Source of the DNA: Selaginella moellendorffii
Lineage: Eukaryota; Streptophyta; Lycopodiopsida; Selaginellales; Selaginellaceae
DNA: 64,000 nucleotides
Assembly (NCBI RefSeq): GCF_000143415.4
Contig: NW_003314275.1
Coordinates: 875,980 to 939,979 of the forward strand
Reading direction: 5' to 3'
Shown piece after piece: positions 48,074 through 58,719 of the stretch. The notes under the pieces were generated by a model. That model saw nothing but the letters and a program-made list of their open reading frames with translations, did no database searches and had not been told where the DNA came from. The translations under genes and the position numbers were made by a program. How positions within the stretch are numbered: the first letter of the stretch is position 1; the number at the start of each line of letters is the position of its first letter.

Positions 48074-48973
48074 TCAAATGTCTTTGAGATTGTCTGCCAC
48101 CCGGTTGAGCGCCACGGCCAGATTGGCGAGCTGCGCCGCCAGCTCCCTGCGATCCCTCGACTCGATCTGGAGCCTCTCCCTCTCAAACTGGAGCGCCTCC
48201 CTGTGCCGCGCCTCGCGCTTCTCCTCCATGCTCGCCACCGCCGCCATGTACGTGCTCGTCAGCTTCCCAATCGCCGCCACCACGTCGCTCGCCGACTGCT
48301 GCCTCTTCTTCTTCCCGCTCGACCCCGGCGCCAGCTCGTGGTGGTGATCGTGATCGCCCTTGCCCGCGCGCGTCGACTGCGCGCTGGTGCTGAGATGGTC
48401 CAGCGCCTGCGCCGGCGGCGGCGGCGACACGATGGCCAGCCGCCCCGAGAGGAAAGAGTCGAGGCGATCGAAGAGATCCTTGTCGAAGTAGCAGGGCAGC
48501 GATGGATCCTCCTTGCGCCGCTCCTCGATCGACATGGCGAAGTAGTTTGGCCTGCCGCTCTTCTTGAGCACGCCCTTGATCGTCTTGTAGTCGGAGAGGA
48601 GATTGTCCCACTTGCCCTTGCACTGGGCGACGTCGCGATCGTCGATCCCGTTGCGCTTCATGTGATCCACCACGCGCTTCCACTTCTCGCCCGAGCTGAT
48701 CATCACCTTGTCCCGCGACAGGCAGCTCGCGCCGCTCGTGTCGATCGTCGCCTCCGATTCCATCTTCTTGCCCTCGATCAGGAGCAGCACCTCGCTGTGC
48801 GTCCAGTTGCGATTCCTCTTCCTCTTCCCGGACAGCTGGTCGCCGGCATTCCTCGCGGCGCCACCGCCGACGCCGCCATAGCCCTTGTGAGCGGCAGCGT
48901 CCCCGACGATCACCTCCGAGCCCCCGAATCCGGCCTGCGATGCCTCTACCAGCTCCACCAGCGGCGATGCCAT
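48074..48973 (-). CDS. Trihelix (GT / Myb-SANT-like) transcription factor
   Basis: Intronless, 299 residues. After a Gly/Ala-rich lead and a basic patch (KRKRNRN), the trihelix domain spans ~55-170 with the three spaced tryptophans W57 (NWTHSEVLLLIEGK), W98 (SSGEKWKRVVDHMK) and W122 (QCKGKWDNLLSDYK), followed by the family helix near PCYFDKDLFDRL. The C-terminal ~70 residues form a coiled coil (SMEEKREARHREALQFERERLQIESRDRRELAAQLANL), probably for dimerisation. Trihelix factors bind GT-rich light- and stress-response elements in the nucleus. The gene diverges from cornichon with 210 bp between starts. Confidence 0.92.
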   Translation of the reverse strand: MASPLVELVEASQAGFGGSEVIVGDAAAHKGYGGVGGGAARNAGDQLSGKRKRNRNWTHSEVLLLIEGKKMESEATIDTSGASCLSRDKVMISSGEKWKRVVDHMKRNGIDDRDVAQCKGKWDNLLSDYKTIKGVLKKSGRPNYFAMSIEERRKEDPSLPCYFDKDLFDRLDSFLSGRLAIVSPPPPAQALDHLSTSAQSTRAGKGDHDHHHELAPGSSGKKKRQQSASDVVAAIGKLTSTYMAAVASMEEKREARHREALQFERERLQIESRDRRELAAQLANLAVALNRVADNLKDI

Positions 48974-49183
48974 CGTAATCTCGCCCTACAGCTCCATGGA
49001 GTCTCCCGAGCTCTCTTCTCACCTGGCTCGATCCATCGCTCTTGCCCGCTCGCGGGAGCCCTAAACTCCGGCTGACGTGGCGCTCTGGACGGCCGGGGTG
49101 GATTCTCTCGAAGCAAGGGCTCGGATTGAATAGGGTTTGAGGGCTTGCTCTTCGTTGTTTGTGCTCGGTGGAGGAAGGCGCGC
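48974..49183. promoter_or_regulatory. Short divergent promoter, trihelix / cornichon
   Basis: Only 210 bp separate the two start codons. AATAGGGTTT (telo-box on the minus strand) lies near 49128 and CCCTAAACT near 49060. Both genes must begin transcription within this interval or inside each other. Confidence 0.5.
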
Positions 49184-50062
49184 ATGGCATGGGACCTAGC
49201 GCTGTGGATTCTCTCGTTTCTTGCGGTCGCAGCGGCGCTGGGGATCATCGTCTACCAGGTGAGCTCTCTTCCTCCTCGGAATCTCTTCGTCAGTGATGAG
49301 AAGGCAAAAATTCATTCTCGGCGAGTCCTTTGGACAAATGAGCTGGAGTAATCGCTAATCTTCTCTCTGAGACGCTTCTTGCCACTGATGATCCACTGTA
49401 GCGTGTCATATGAGTTCTTCTTTAGGACAGTGACTATAGCACAGTCTTTGAATCTGAGGCTTCAAAAGGGATTTTTTTTTTCTTCTCTTCTGATGATGTG
49501 TTTTTTTTTTGTCCTTCTCTCGCAGCTGCTATGTCTCTCCGATCTCGAATTCGATTTTATAAATCCCTTTGATTCTTCATCGCGTATCAACCGGTTTGTT
49601 CTTCCTGAATTTGCTATCCAGGGAGTGCTGAGCGCGATCTACCTTATTTTCGGCTACTGGCTCATGTTCTTGCTAAACGCCCCGCTCTTATATTATAACA
49701 TAAGATTGTAAGTTGCCATGTTTTTCATGTTTCCCTGGCTCTGATGTTAACGTGAATTTCTTTTTTTTTATCCTCAGATACATGAGCAAGAGGCACCTTG
49801 TAGATGTCACGGAGATCTTCAATCAGCTTGAACCCGAGAAGAAGATACGCTTCTACAAGCTCGGCTTTTACCTTTCTTTGTTGTGCATCGTCATATACAG
49901 GTAAGCATAGCTCCGTGTTTATTTCTTAAAAGTTGGATTACTTTCTTGTACAGGATGCTGTTGAGTGTGATTTAAGGATTTTTGTTGCTGCTCTGTAGGC
50001 TGGTGGTTTCCTCGATGGAGGTCATTCTCGAGTCGGGCATTGCATCCATGGCGGAGATTTAA
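49184..50062 (+). CDS. Cornichon-family ER cargo receptor
   Basis: Four exons: 49184-49258, 49526-49707, 49778-49900 and 49999-50062; 147 residues. Three hydrophobic segments fit cornichon: residues ~4-24 (LALWILSFLAVAAALGIIVYQ), ~55-75 (FAIQGVLSAIYLIFGYWLMFLLNAPLLYYN) and ~110-125 (KLGFYLSLLCIVIYRLV). Diagnostic phrases are LSDLEFDFINPFDSSSRIN and VDVTEIFNQLEPEKKIRFYKLGFY. Cornichons sort membrane cargo into COPII vesicles leaving the endoplasmic reticulum; plant members help traffic transporters. The first intron (267 bp) is long for this region. Confidence 0.93.
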
Positions 50063-50485
50063 TTGTGAGAATTCAGTTGTTCCACTCTTTAGTGCTGAAC
50101 AAATTTTCGTCCACGCAGGATTTTAGTTTCTCAAACGTGTAGAGTGAGGTACAAATAGATGGTAATTTTTGATGTGATCTAATGACTTCTATGTGCAGGA
50201 AAGAAAAGTATTTTCTTTGTGAATATTGTAGTCTATCTTCGGCTATAATATATGTACGCATTGCGTCAAAAATGAAGTGTCGCTTCTCATTGGGTACGCG
50301 GCGAATAAATACCGCTTCCTCAAAAATTCGTGGGACCAAATGTTTTCAGAAAACAGCTCCGCTCCATCTATGCCCGTGCCTTGTCGACAAATTTCTATTT
50401 GTCGGGTAATCACATTTTTAATTTTTTTTTCCCTCTCTTTTGCGGCTTGTTGTGGAATCCGTCTCATGGTATTATATATTTGCAG
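50063..50485. other. Intergenic spacer before the pseudokinase gene
   Basis: 423 bp without an open gene. A TTTGCAG acceptor-like site abuts the ATG at 50486, so an untranslated or short coding exon of the next gene may lie in this interval. Confidence 0.45.
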
Positions 50486-51936
50486 ATGCGGCGGGACGAG
50501 AGCTCACTTCGAATGGGGTTTCTTTCCTTGCTGCGATCAAGGAAGTCAGGTTTCGTTCTGGAAGGTGATGAATCAAGCTCGGCACGCAGTAGTGGAAGTG
50601 TCGCTCCTTCAACAGAGTTAGAGGGTGCTGCTTATGTCTGCTCCGCTTGCAAGACTCGCAGTTTTAGGAGCTCGGGAAGGCCACTGAAGGTTTTCTTTTC
50701 TGACGAGCTCAAGGCAGCTACCAACGACTTTGGGTTTTGCAACTACATGGCAGACGCAGAGGGTGGTCATGTATTTAGAGGAGTTTTAGAAGGAGGCGAG
50801 GTGGTTGCCGTGAGAGTTATATCGGACGCATCAGTCTTTCAATCTCGCAAGCAGCTCTTGGGCCGCATTCGGTCGCCTAATATTGTGAGACTGGTAGGCT
50901 ACTGCGACGAAGGCGACGACAGGAAATTTCTTGTTTATGACTTCATCTGCAACGGCTCTTTGGAGTGGCATCTAACAGGTAGCGAATTTTTTCCTTTTCA
51001 TCTTTACGTCGTCGTTGTTCTCTAACCGTGACCTTGTGTAGTTCTCACTCGGAATGCCATGGGTTGGTCTATAAGGAAGTCAATTGCCGTGGGAATAGCC
51101 AAAGGTTTGCTTTACTTACACAGCTACTCAATCGTACACAGGAACTTGCGATCTAGGAACGTTCTCTTGACTCATGATTATACACCAGTTGTAAGTAAGC
51201 TATGTTTGTAGTTTCAGTGCCTAAAACATTTGCACAGATTACAGGGATGGGCTATGCAAAGCATAAAACTCAACCAGCTTTTCCAAGTCCTCCTTGTGTC
51301 ACTGGGTAAGTTTTGTATTTATCTCAGACGCCATTGCTCATTTTCACGTTGATAGCTACTCTGCTCCAGAACATTTCCGGGGGCATGCAGTGGACGAGAA
51401 GAACGATATCTTTTCCTATGGTGTCATACTGCTGGAACTCATCACTTCTCGAAAGGCCATGGAGGATTCAAGCCAACGCCTTCTGACAGAATGGGTAAAA
51501 TGCTGCCTCGTGGTGTTCGTCTATTGACATAGAGTTGTTTTATAGGCGTCCCCGCTGCTCCGAGACTTTGACCGCCAAAAGCTCGTCGATCCCGAGCTTG
51601 GCTGCGACGATAACAACACCTACGAGCTTGTCACTATGATGAGCATTGCGTCGCTCTGCTTGAACGAAGATCCACTGGAAAGGCCAAGCGCAAGCAAGGT
51701 AAACGTGCGAGAACTTGAGTGTCTCATCGCCCTTTTAAATATCGTTCCAGATTTTGAGCCTGCTAGAAGAGGATTGTGACGGGGAGGTTTTCAGCTCCGA
51801 CGATGACTTGTCTACTCTGTCGCAAGCTTCGTCGTCGCTAACACATCGAGCGGAGAAAAAGGTGACTTGGAATGCTTGCTCTCCAGTAAGAAGAGGTCCT
51901 TCTCGTCGCCTCTCATACAATGTCATGCTATCTTAA
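50486..51936 (+). CDS. Receptor-like cytoplasmic pseudokinase
   Basis: Six exons: 50486-50978, 51042-51190, 51238-51305, 51356-51494, 51546-51698 and 51751-51936; 395 residues. The fold of plant RLK/RLCK kinases is clear: FSDELKAATNDFG, IRSPNIVRLVGYC, FLVYDFICNGSLEWHL, IAKGLLYLHSYSIVH, YSAPEHFRGHAVDEKNDIFSYGVILLELIT, LNEDPLERPSASK. All three key catalytic sites are changed: the VAVK lysine is Arg (R110), HRD is HRN (N199), and DFG reads GMG (217-219). There is no transmembrane segment. Pseudokinases of this type act as scaffolds or regulators of active receptor kinases. The ATG follows an AG site, so an earlier exon is possible. Confidence 0.9.
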
Positions 51937-52220
51937 AAAAAACTATGGTTCTTCTACTAAAGAAATTCAATCCTTTTCGTTGCCTAGGGGAAGGAAAAGT
52001 TATATTAGGAAATATAATATCCCGTTAATAATCATACTCCTAACGAAATTCTATTCCCGTGAGGATAGCCATTGTTTCCTTTCTGTCCTCTAAAGAGAAT
52101 GAAAAATTATACTCGAACATAATTCAATGCCATCTCGAAGTTTCGTAAAATTTCAAACTGATACTACTTGATTTCCTACGATCTCACCATATTCAAAACC
52201 GTTGATTGTTCCGATTGATA

Positions 52221-52854
52221 TTAGAAAAGTATTTGCGCCAAGAAAAACATCACCGTGGTGACAAGAGGAGAGAAATCTGGCAAAAAGGACAAAACAAAAG
52301 AAAAAAGAAACCAATACATTTTAATTACTTTTTCCATTCTAAAAAGCTTACCAGATCGACCAGCACTGTTCTGCTCGAGCAAAGCTGCAAACACACAAAA
52401 AGTTAGGCCTGGAAAAAGAAAGAACCAAAAAGGAGAGGATAAACATGGAAGTGAAAAAGCGAAGGAACACACTATCACCTACAAGCAAGGAATGGCAGGC
52501 AGAGAAAAGAGAGGAGAGATTACTAGGACAGGCACTGGTGTTGGAGTCGAGCTTGCAATGCGTGGGAAGCATGACGGCGTTGGTGATATTGATCCCGGGA
52601 GTGGAAGTTACACCGCCAGTGGAGGAGAGGAGCTCGCACAGGCAAACGGGGCTGTGCTGATAGATGTAGTGGAGCCCCCGGCAGCACCTCGAGCCTGGAA
52701 GATCTCTCTTTCCCTCGATGTAAGTGATGCACGGCTGTATCCTGGCCAAGCGAGCTGTGCACTGCTTGTCCTCCCCAAGGACCAACTGTACCACCAGGAG
52801 CAGCAGCAACACTAGCATACTCACTCGCGCCGAGGAAGACAAAGGAGAAGCCAT
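52221..52854 (-). CDS. GPI-anchored non-specific lipid-transfer-like protein (LTPG type)
   Basis: Three exons: 52854-52524, 52384-52352 and 52276-52221; 139 residues. An N-terminal signal peptide (VSMLVLLLLLVVQLVLG) precedes a complete eight-cysteine motif: C32, C42, C57-C58, C71-x-C73, C100, C109 (spacing 9, 14, CC, 12, CXC, 26, 8). Exons 2-3 give a short Ser/Gly spacer and a hydrophobic end (FSPLVTTVMFFLAQILF), a GPI signal. LTPG proteins sit on the outer plasma membrane and help export cuticular lipids. Exons 2 and 3 were found by splice phase and the sensible GPI tail; without them the ORF runs on in an intron. Confidence 0.85.
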
Positions 52855-53450
52855 TCTCTTCCTTCCCCGAGCTCTGTCCTTGCGATCGAAAATGGAAATG
52901 AGACTCTACCTCGGCTCGGCTCGGCTTGAGCTTGAGCTTGAGCTGTGCTCCACCGCTTTTTGAGACTCGCTCCACCTCCTCCTCCTCGAAGGAAGAACTT
53001 TGAGGCACCTGAAAATCTGCTGCCTCTGCTCCTGAAACTGTGTTCTTGTTGCAGAGTAAAACTTGGTGTTTAATCGCTTGCCACTGCGGGAATTGAATGG
53101 AAACGTGTCAGGTAGCATTTAAGAAGACAACTACCACGCTGCACTAACTGCACCACCTTTGGCTGGCGTATATGCGATTCCCATATGTTTCTCGAAGAAT
53201 TCAACTTTATCAATTTTTGGAGCTCGTCCTGTCTTTTTGTCCGCGTCAACAAATTCCGAATGATCATTAAATAATCAACGCTTTGAGCTGATCAACCTGG
53301 AAAGAAACCAAGTACAAGATGAAGTTTCCATTTATGTAACAGAGCAAAGAAACACCAGTCAGTGCACGCACCTCACTACAAAATAGCAATCGCTTTTGTC
53401 TGGTCAAGCCTGAATTATAAAGCACGTCCATCGATGAGAAACAAGAAATT
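52855..53450. other. Intergenic: LTPG upstream region and PPR 3' flank
   Basis: No gene seen. The right half is the 3' flank of the PPR gene ending at 53451. Near 52915-52945 a GGCTC/GAGCTT short repeat (CTCGGCTCGGCTCGGC) lies in the LTPG leader region. Confidence 0.5.
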
Positions 53451-55232
53451 CTATAACGGAGGAGCAACAAAACGAACCTCATTGTCCTCCTCCTCATCGC
53501 CTGCCGAATGGATCATGTTGGACAAAACTACGTAACCCGAGCAGTCGTTTGGATCCAGCTCCAGCAACCGTTCAGCTGCACGCTTGCCACACTCGACGTC
53601 TCCGTGAACGCTGCAAGCTCCCAGCAGAGCAACCCACAATCCCCGATCACTGTCCATGCTCCTGAGAAAGTTTTCTGCCTCCCTCAACCATCCAGCACGT
53701 CCTAGCAGCCCGACCACACAGCCACAGTGCTCCAACCCGGGAACCAGCTCGTCGTCCACGAGCATCGCGTAAAAGTTCTCACACCCATCGGCCAAGAGCC
53801 CCGCATGGCTGCAAGCCCAGAGAACACTGACGTAGGTGACTTCGTCGGGATCCACACCAGCTTGTTTCATCTTCCTGAATAGGTCCACGGCCATACTGCT
53901 GTCCCCGTGTTGCGCATAGGCATTGATTAGCGCGGTCCACGAGATGGAGTCCTGGTGGTCGAGGCTGTCAAACACTCGTTGCGCGTCTTGAAAGCTTCCA
54001 CACTTCCCATACATGCTCACGATGGCGTTTCCAAACGAGCTCTGCAACGCAGCACCAGTCTCGGCGCTGCAAGCATGAACCATCCTCCCCTCGGCCAGCG
54101 AGCTCGTGTTCCCGCAAACTTCCAGCATGCAGAGAAGTGTCACGAAGTCAGCCCTCACGCCTTCCAGTTGCATCCTCAGAAACAGCTTCAGCGCCTCAAC
54201 GTCTTGTCCATGCTGAGAGTAACCAGTGATTATCACAGTCCAGCTGACCACATTCCTGTGTTGCATCCTGCTGAAAACCTCCCTGGCCTTGTCCAACCTT
54301 CCACACTTTGCGTACATGTTGACTAGCGCATTCCCAACCTGAAGCTCGTTTTCAAACCCGGCTTCAACAAGGCACGAGTGAATCGCGTCCCCGGCCCTGA
54401 GATCATCACACGCGGTGAGGGTGGCAACGTAAGTCACGCTATCACTTCGGACTCCCTCCTGTTGCATGGAGTGAAAGATCTCCATGGCTTCCCTGTTATG
54501 CCCGTGTTGAGAATAGGCGGTAACCATCGCAGTCCAGGACACTGTACTCCGGGGACTCATCGCGTCAAACATTTGCCGGGCACTCCACGGACAGTGGCAC
54601 TTGCTGTACATGGTCACTAAAGCCGTTGCCACGAAAGTGTCCGACTCGATGCCAAACTCCCGTATGCATGAATGGATCTTCTTCCCTTCCGAAAGTTCGT
54701 GAGAGCCACTTAAAACTCCCAAAACTACGATGAACGTGATCCTGTCAACTTTGGCGCCCTCCTGCTGCATCCTCCAAAAGAGCCGGAGACAGTACCTCGA
54801 GTGCATACGCCCGGCTTGGGCATAAGCTGAGATGAGAGCGTTCCAAGACACCGAGTTGTGCTGCGGCATAGCTGCAAAAGCCCGACTTGCTTCTTCCAAA
54901 CTTCCACACCGCCCATACATTCGCACGATGTGGTTCCCCAAGATGAGGTTCTCTTGGAGACCTGCCTGAACTGCGAAACCATGAACTTTCCTCCCTTCGA
55001 CCAGAGCGTTTGCGTTCCCACATGCCTGGAGAGCTCGAGCATATGGACCCGGATGAGATGGTAGATTATCCGGGTCCAAAGCATCCACCAGTCTCGTCAA
55101 ACTGCTGCTTTCACTGGCAATTTGCTCCAACCGATCAAACAATCCCTTGAGCTGTTGCTGCTGTCCGGTCTTCTGGATTCTTGCCAAAGGAGCGGGAGTG
55201 ACCACCACCGGACCACGAAGAACATCGCCCAT
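53451..55232 (-). CDS. PLS-class PPR protein with E-type C-terminus
   Basis: Intronless, 593 residues from the ATG at 55232. About 15 PPR motifs alternate P, L and S (VGNALVNMYAKCGRLDKAREVFSRM, VSWTVIITGYSQHGQDVEALKLFLRMQLEGV), then an E motif (CVVGLLGRAGWLREAENFL, WVALLGACSVHGDVECGKRAAERLLELDPND). It stops soon after (DNEVRFVAPPL), with no E+ or DYW domain. E-type proteins can guide C-to-U editing by recruiting a DYW partner. The N-terminus (MGDVLRGPVVVTPAPLARIQKTGQQQQL) is not a clear transit peptide. The ATG overlaps the stop of the upstream Harbinger-derived gene by one base (TGATG); the next in-frame ATG would lose the first PPR motifs. Confidence 0.9.
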   Translation of the reverse strand: MGDVLRGPVVVTPAPLARIQKTGQQQQLKGLFDRLEQIASESSSLTRLVDALDPDNLPSHPGPYARALQACGNANALVEGRKVHGFAVQAGLQENLILGNHIVRMYGRCGSLEEASRAFAAMPQHNSVSWNALISAYAQAGRMHSRYCLRLFWRMQQEGAKVDRITFIVVLGVLSGSHELSEGKKIHSCIREFGIESDTFVATALVTMYSKCHCPWSARQMFDAMSPRSTVSWTAMVTAYSQHGHNREAMEIFHSMQQEGVRSDSVTYVATLTACDDLRAGDAIHSCLVEAGFENELQVGNALVNMYAKCGRLDKAREVFSRMQHRNVVSWTVIITGYSQHGQDVEALKLFLRMQLEGVRADFVTLLCMLEVCGNTSSLAEGRMVHACSAETGAALQSSFGNAIVSMYGKCGSFQDAQRVFDSLDHQDSISWTALINAYAQHGDSSMAVDLFRKMKQAGVDPDEVTYVSVLWACSHAGLLADGCENFYAMLVDDELVPGLEHCGCVVGLLGRAGWLREAENFLRSMDSDRGLWVALLGACSVHGDVECGKRAAERLLELDPNDCSGYVVLSNMIHSAGDEEEDNEVRFVAPPL

Positions 55233-56929
55233 CACAAGTCTTTTCGGAAGAACATCTCCGCGAGTTGGTCTCTCAGTTCCTGGCCCTGCTGCTCCTCTAA
55301 ACTAGCACACTCGCCGTTGCCTGCCTGTAGATGGTGGTGTTGTTGGTGGTATCTTACAAGGCTGTCCTCGTCCAGCCTCAGTGTCTGGAGAATGCTCTCG
55401 ACCGGGATCTCGTTCTTGTCCAGCAAAACATTGTGTAGGATGCAGCAGGCTGCGATGACTTTGGGAACAAACTTGACGTTGTGCTTCACGCACTTCGCCA
55501 GTATCTCGAACGTCTCCTTGAGAATCCCGAAGCTTTGTTCGATGTGGATCACCGCCCGAACATGCCTCCTGTTAAAACTCTCAGCCATCACAGGCGTTTC
55601 AGCCTCCTGGTAGCGGACCAGCAGCCACGGAAGAAGCGGGTACTTGTCACCACCCACAAGATAGTGCACCGAAGAGTTCTCAGACTGCGCCGCCGAGAGT
55701 AAGTTCGCTCCAGTTTTCAGTAGACCAGGACTGTGGGGATGCTGAGCATTGCAGTGTATATCCAGAAACCTGTACGAGGTGTCGCAAACAGCCTGGAGCG
55801 CGATCAAACAGCTTGGTACGTCTCCCGAAGCCATAACTTGAACATTCGTCGTACCAATCGCACCAACGCAATTCGGAAGCTCGCACTTGTCGACAAACCC
55901 AGCAGCCGTCTGCCTGAGCCTCTCGGGAAACCTCAGACAGCTTCCAAAGTGCTGGTTGATCGCCCTGACCACGTCAATGACGCAGCTCTGCGAGCTGCTC
56001 ACACCGATTCCAAACTTGTCGCCTATGACGTGCAAGTCAGCCCCGCTGGTAAGCCGGTAGAGCGCGGCACCCAGCCTGCATGGAACCGGAATCGGCGACC
56101 TGAAGGTGGTGACTTTCTTGTTGAGCAGCGGCTTCAGCTGGTCGCAGATCCACAAGAACGTCTCCCGAGACATCTTGAGAGCGTTGAACCAGCTATCCCG
56201 GTCGTGCACCTCGAGCAGGAACTTATCAAACCAGGCTGGGTTTCTCGGCTTCACCCACCACCCAGCATCCGTGGAAAGCGCCAGAGAAGCCGACAGCATT
56301 GCACTTTGGAAGAAGAGCGCGTTGAGCTCGTCATCCTCTTCTTCCTGGCGTTTCTCTTCGTCCTGGTGACGAGCGAGACCGGTTTCCAGTCCAAACGACG
56401 CAGGACTTACGTTGATAATCTGCTCCACAGCACTCGCGGCAGAACAAGCTGTCGCAACAGCAAGCCTGAGCTTCTTCCGCCGGTCCATCTGTCCATATCA
56501 AAAACAACTTCGTATCACTACCACCAAAGGAGAAAATCGGTAGGAAAAAATCTCCCAGGTCGCACTGACAACCAGCAGGACAGATCGTCGTCACAAGAGT
56601 GAAAAGTCAAAAAACAAAGAGCTCGTGCGATGGCGAATTGAATAAGAAGGCGCCAATCATTCATGCGTCATGACCGAATCAAACAGTCGCAGACTTGCAG
56701 ACTTGCAGATGTGAGCGCCGATCGATAGAATTAAGACCTCACGAACAAACAATCGCCATTTCACGAGCGATCGCTCGAGACAAAACAGTTTCACGACCAA
56801 AACTCGAGGGAAATATGCGAGAAGAATCCATGAAAATGCGCAGCTAAAATCTAGAGCGCTCTGACACCGCGTTCTTACCTTCGGATGCACGCCATCGAAG
56901 ATGCAGCTCTCCTCCTCCCAATCCGCCAT
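55232..56929 (-). CDS. Harbinger (PIF) transposase-derived nuclease-like protein, catalytically dead (ALP1/HARBI1-like)
   Basis: Two exons, 56929-56879 (MADWEEESCIFDGVHPK) and 56488-55232, 435 residues; the 390-bp intron has GT/AG ends and keeps phase. The long exon shows the DDE_Tnp_4 fold: FRSPIPVPCRLGAALYRLTSGADLHVIGDKFGIG, CVGAIGTTNVQV, YRFLDI, KYPLLPWLL, IEQSFGILKETFEIL and ACCILHN. In active Harbinger nucleases the first Asp is in GAIDxTH: here it is Gly. The second, in HDSRV, is also lost (PHSPGLL). The Glu in IEQSFGxLK is kept. This points to a domesticated, non-cutting protein, like ALP1. No terminal repeats are seen near it, and the ORF is long and clean. It ends in TGATG, overlapping the PPR start. 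Confidence 0.88.
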
Positions 56930-57171
56930 ACCCTAGCACTGCGACTTCTTCTCCATCGCTACAAGCAAGCCAGCAGCCCTTAGGTCAAAATCTTTCACAA
57001 GGATTTTTTTTTTTTTTTTCTTCGTTTTAACATCACAATATCTGTACATCAGGGGAAGAGAATCGAAAAACATTCTCTGGTATTTTCTCTAAGCTCACTC
57101 TCTTCTAGCATCGATTCTCCACCGATCTTTCGCCGAGAAGAAAATGCGATGGCCGCCGCCGCGCGAGAAGA

Positions 57172-58719
57172 TCACGAGTAGAGCATCGCGGTGGACAGAT
57201 CGTAGGCAAATCCCTGCTTGGCCCGCGGGATGGGCGATCGGCACGTACTCCGGACGTCGTCCTCGTCCTCGAATTCCAAGCGCGGCCTCTTCTTGGCGGC
57301 GGCGGCGGCGGCGGCGGAGCTCTGCTGGATCTGGAGCAAGATCTCGCTGATGTTGCTGGGCACCGACTCCAGCTTCATGGGAGGAGGATTGATGATCCTG
57401 GGCTGCTGCAAAGAGCTCGGGGGAGTATTGGCAGCCTGGAACGATTGGGTGTTGAGGGATTGATCGTAGGCCCAGGGATTCACCTTGCTCATCATCACCA
57501 TGGTCGTGTTGCCGGTATTGTGGAACTTATCGCCCAAGAAGGTCTGGAAGCCATAGCCGCCGCCGCCGCCGCCGCCACCATAGCCGCCGCTGGTAAGTGA
57601 CGAGGATTGATGGTGGTAGTGGTCAAAGCTCTCGGAAGTTTGCTGCTGCTGGGACGAGGATTCGAAGAGTTCCTGCTGCTGAGATGGCGGAGGAGCTGAC
57701 GATAATCCTCCTACGAACTGCGTGGCTAGCTGCGCCGACGAGGATGATCCGAAGGGTGGGATTTTGTAGAGGCGAGAGTTGTCGTCGATGTCGGGGAGAG
57801 ATGCTAGAACGTCGTCGAGCTCCTCCTCTGGCGGCTCGGATTTCATGCTGCTCCTGGGCGTGGTGCTGCCGGATAGCATCGGCTTGAATGCTCCACTGCT
57901 CTTCTTGTAAATCCGGCACAGTACCCAGTCGTCGAGCTGGAAAAAAAATCGATGAGAAAAACTGGAAGAAATGACCTCACAAGACACGATCTCTCGAAAG
58001 AATCGATGATTCACCATGAAAACTCTAGAAGAAACGAGGATTTCGGCAAAGCATGGAGGATTTCACCACAAAGAATCCCAGAAAAGCAAGGATTTCATGG
58101 ATTTCTTGAGAGATCGAGCCCGACGATTCAAGCAAGAAACGCGAATTTCACCAGGAAATCGAGGATTTCACCACAAAGAATGCAAGAAAGAAGCCATGAC
58201 CGAGGCGATGGCGGAGATTCTTCTTACCCTGAGCGATCCTTTCTTGCGCATGGCCGGAATCGCTGCGGCGGCCTTGGCGCTGCTATCGGCGAGGCGGTAC
58301 TCGTGCATGATCCAATTCGTCTTGGATCCCTTGGGCGCCTTGCCCTTGTAGAAGACGAGCGCCTTCTTCACCCCTACCTTCTTGCCCTTGCTAAGAATGG
58401 GCTTGTCCGTGCCGGTGGCCTTCCAATACCCGGATGCGGCAGCCCGGTTGGGGCGCGCGCCATTGGGGTACTTCCGGTCCCTGGGGCTAAAGAAGTACCA
58501 CTCCCTCTCCCCAAACAGGGCCTTCTCCGGGAGCTCCCACGGATCAAACTTGTAGAGATCGATCTCGGCGATGATAGGGATCGCGAATGGCCGGCTCTCC
58601 GCCTTGATCGCCAGGTAGCTCACGACGAGCTCCTCGTCCGTGGGGTGGAATCGAAAGCCCGCGGGGAGATTGAGCTGCTCGGATGGAGGCGCTGTGCGCG
58701 GCTTGCCGCCGCTGTCCAT
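57172..58719 (-). CDS. NAC-domain transcription factor
   Basis: Two exons: 58719-58228 and 57936-57172; 418 residues. The NAC domain fills ~12-175: [19 protein letters not shown] (A), [19 protein letters not shown] (B), [38 protein letters not shown] (C), [26 protein letters not shown] (D) and [12 protein letters not shown] (E). The C-terminal half is Ser-, Gln-, Gly- and Ala-rich, a likely activation region, with a polyglycine run and a polyalanine run. The ATG at 58719 precedes MDSGGKPRT; the frame is open upstream but that part is leader-like. The single intron falls before subdomain E, at the standard NAC position; the usual earlier intron is absent. NAC proteins bind CGT[GA] sites and control development and stress. 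Confidence 0.94.

Noticed and set aside
48053-49075. 340-codon plus-strand frame opposite the trihelix gene
   Set aside because: Antisense shadow; the trihelix motifs on the minus strand explain the open frame.
55733-56602. 289-codon plus-strand frame opposite the Harbinger-derived gene
   Set aside because: Antisense shadow; the nuclease fold is on the minus strand.
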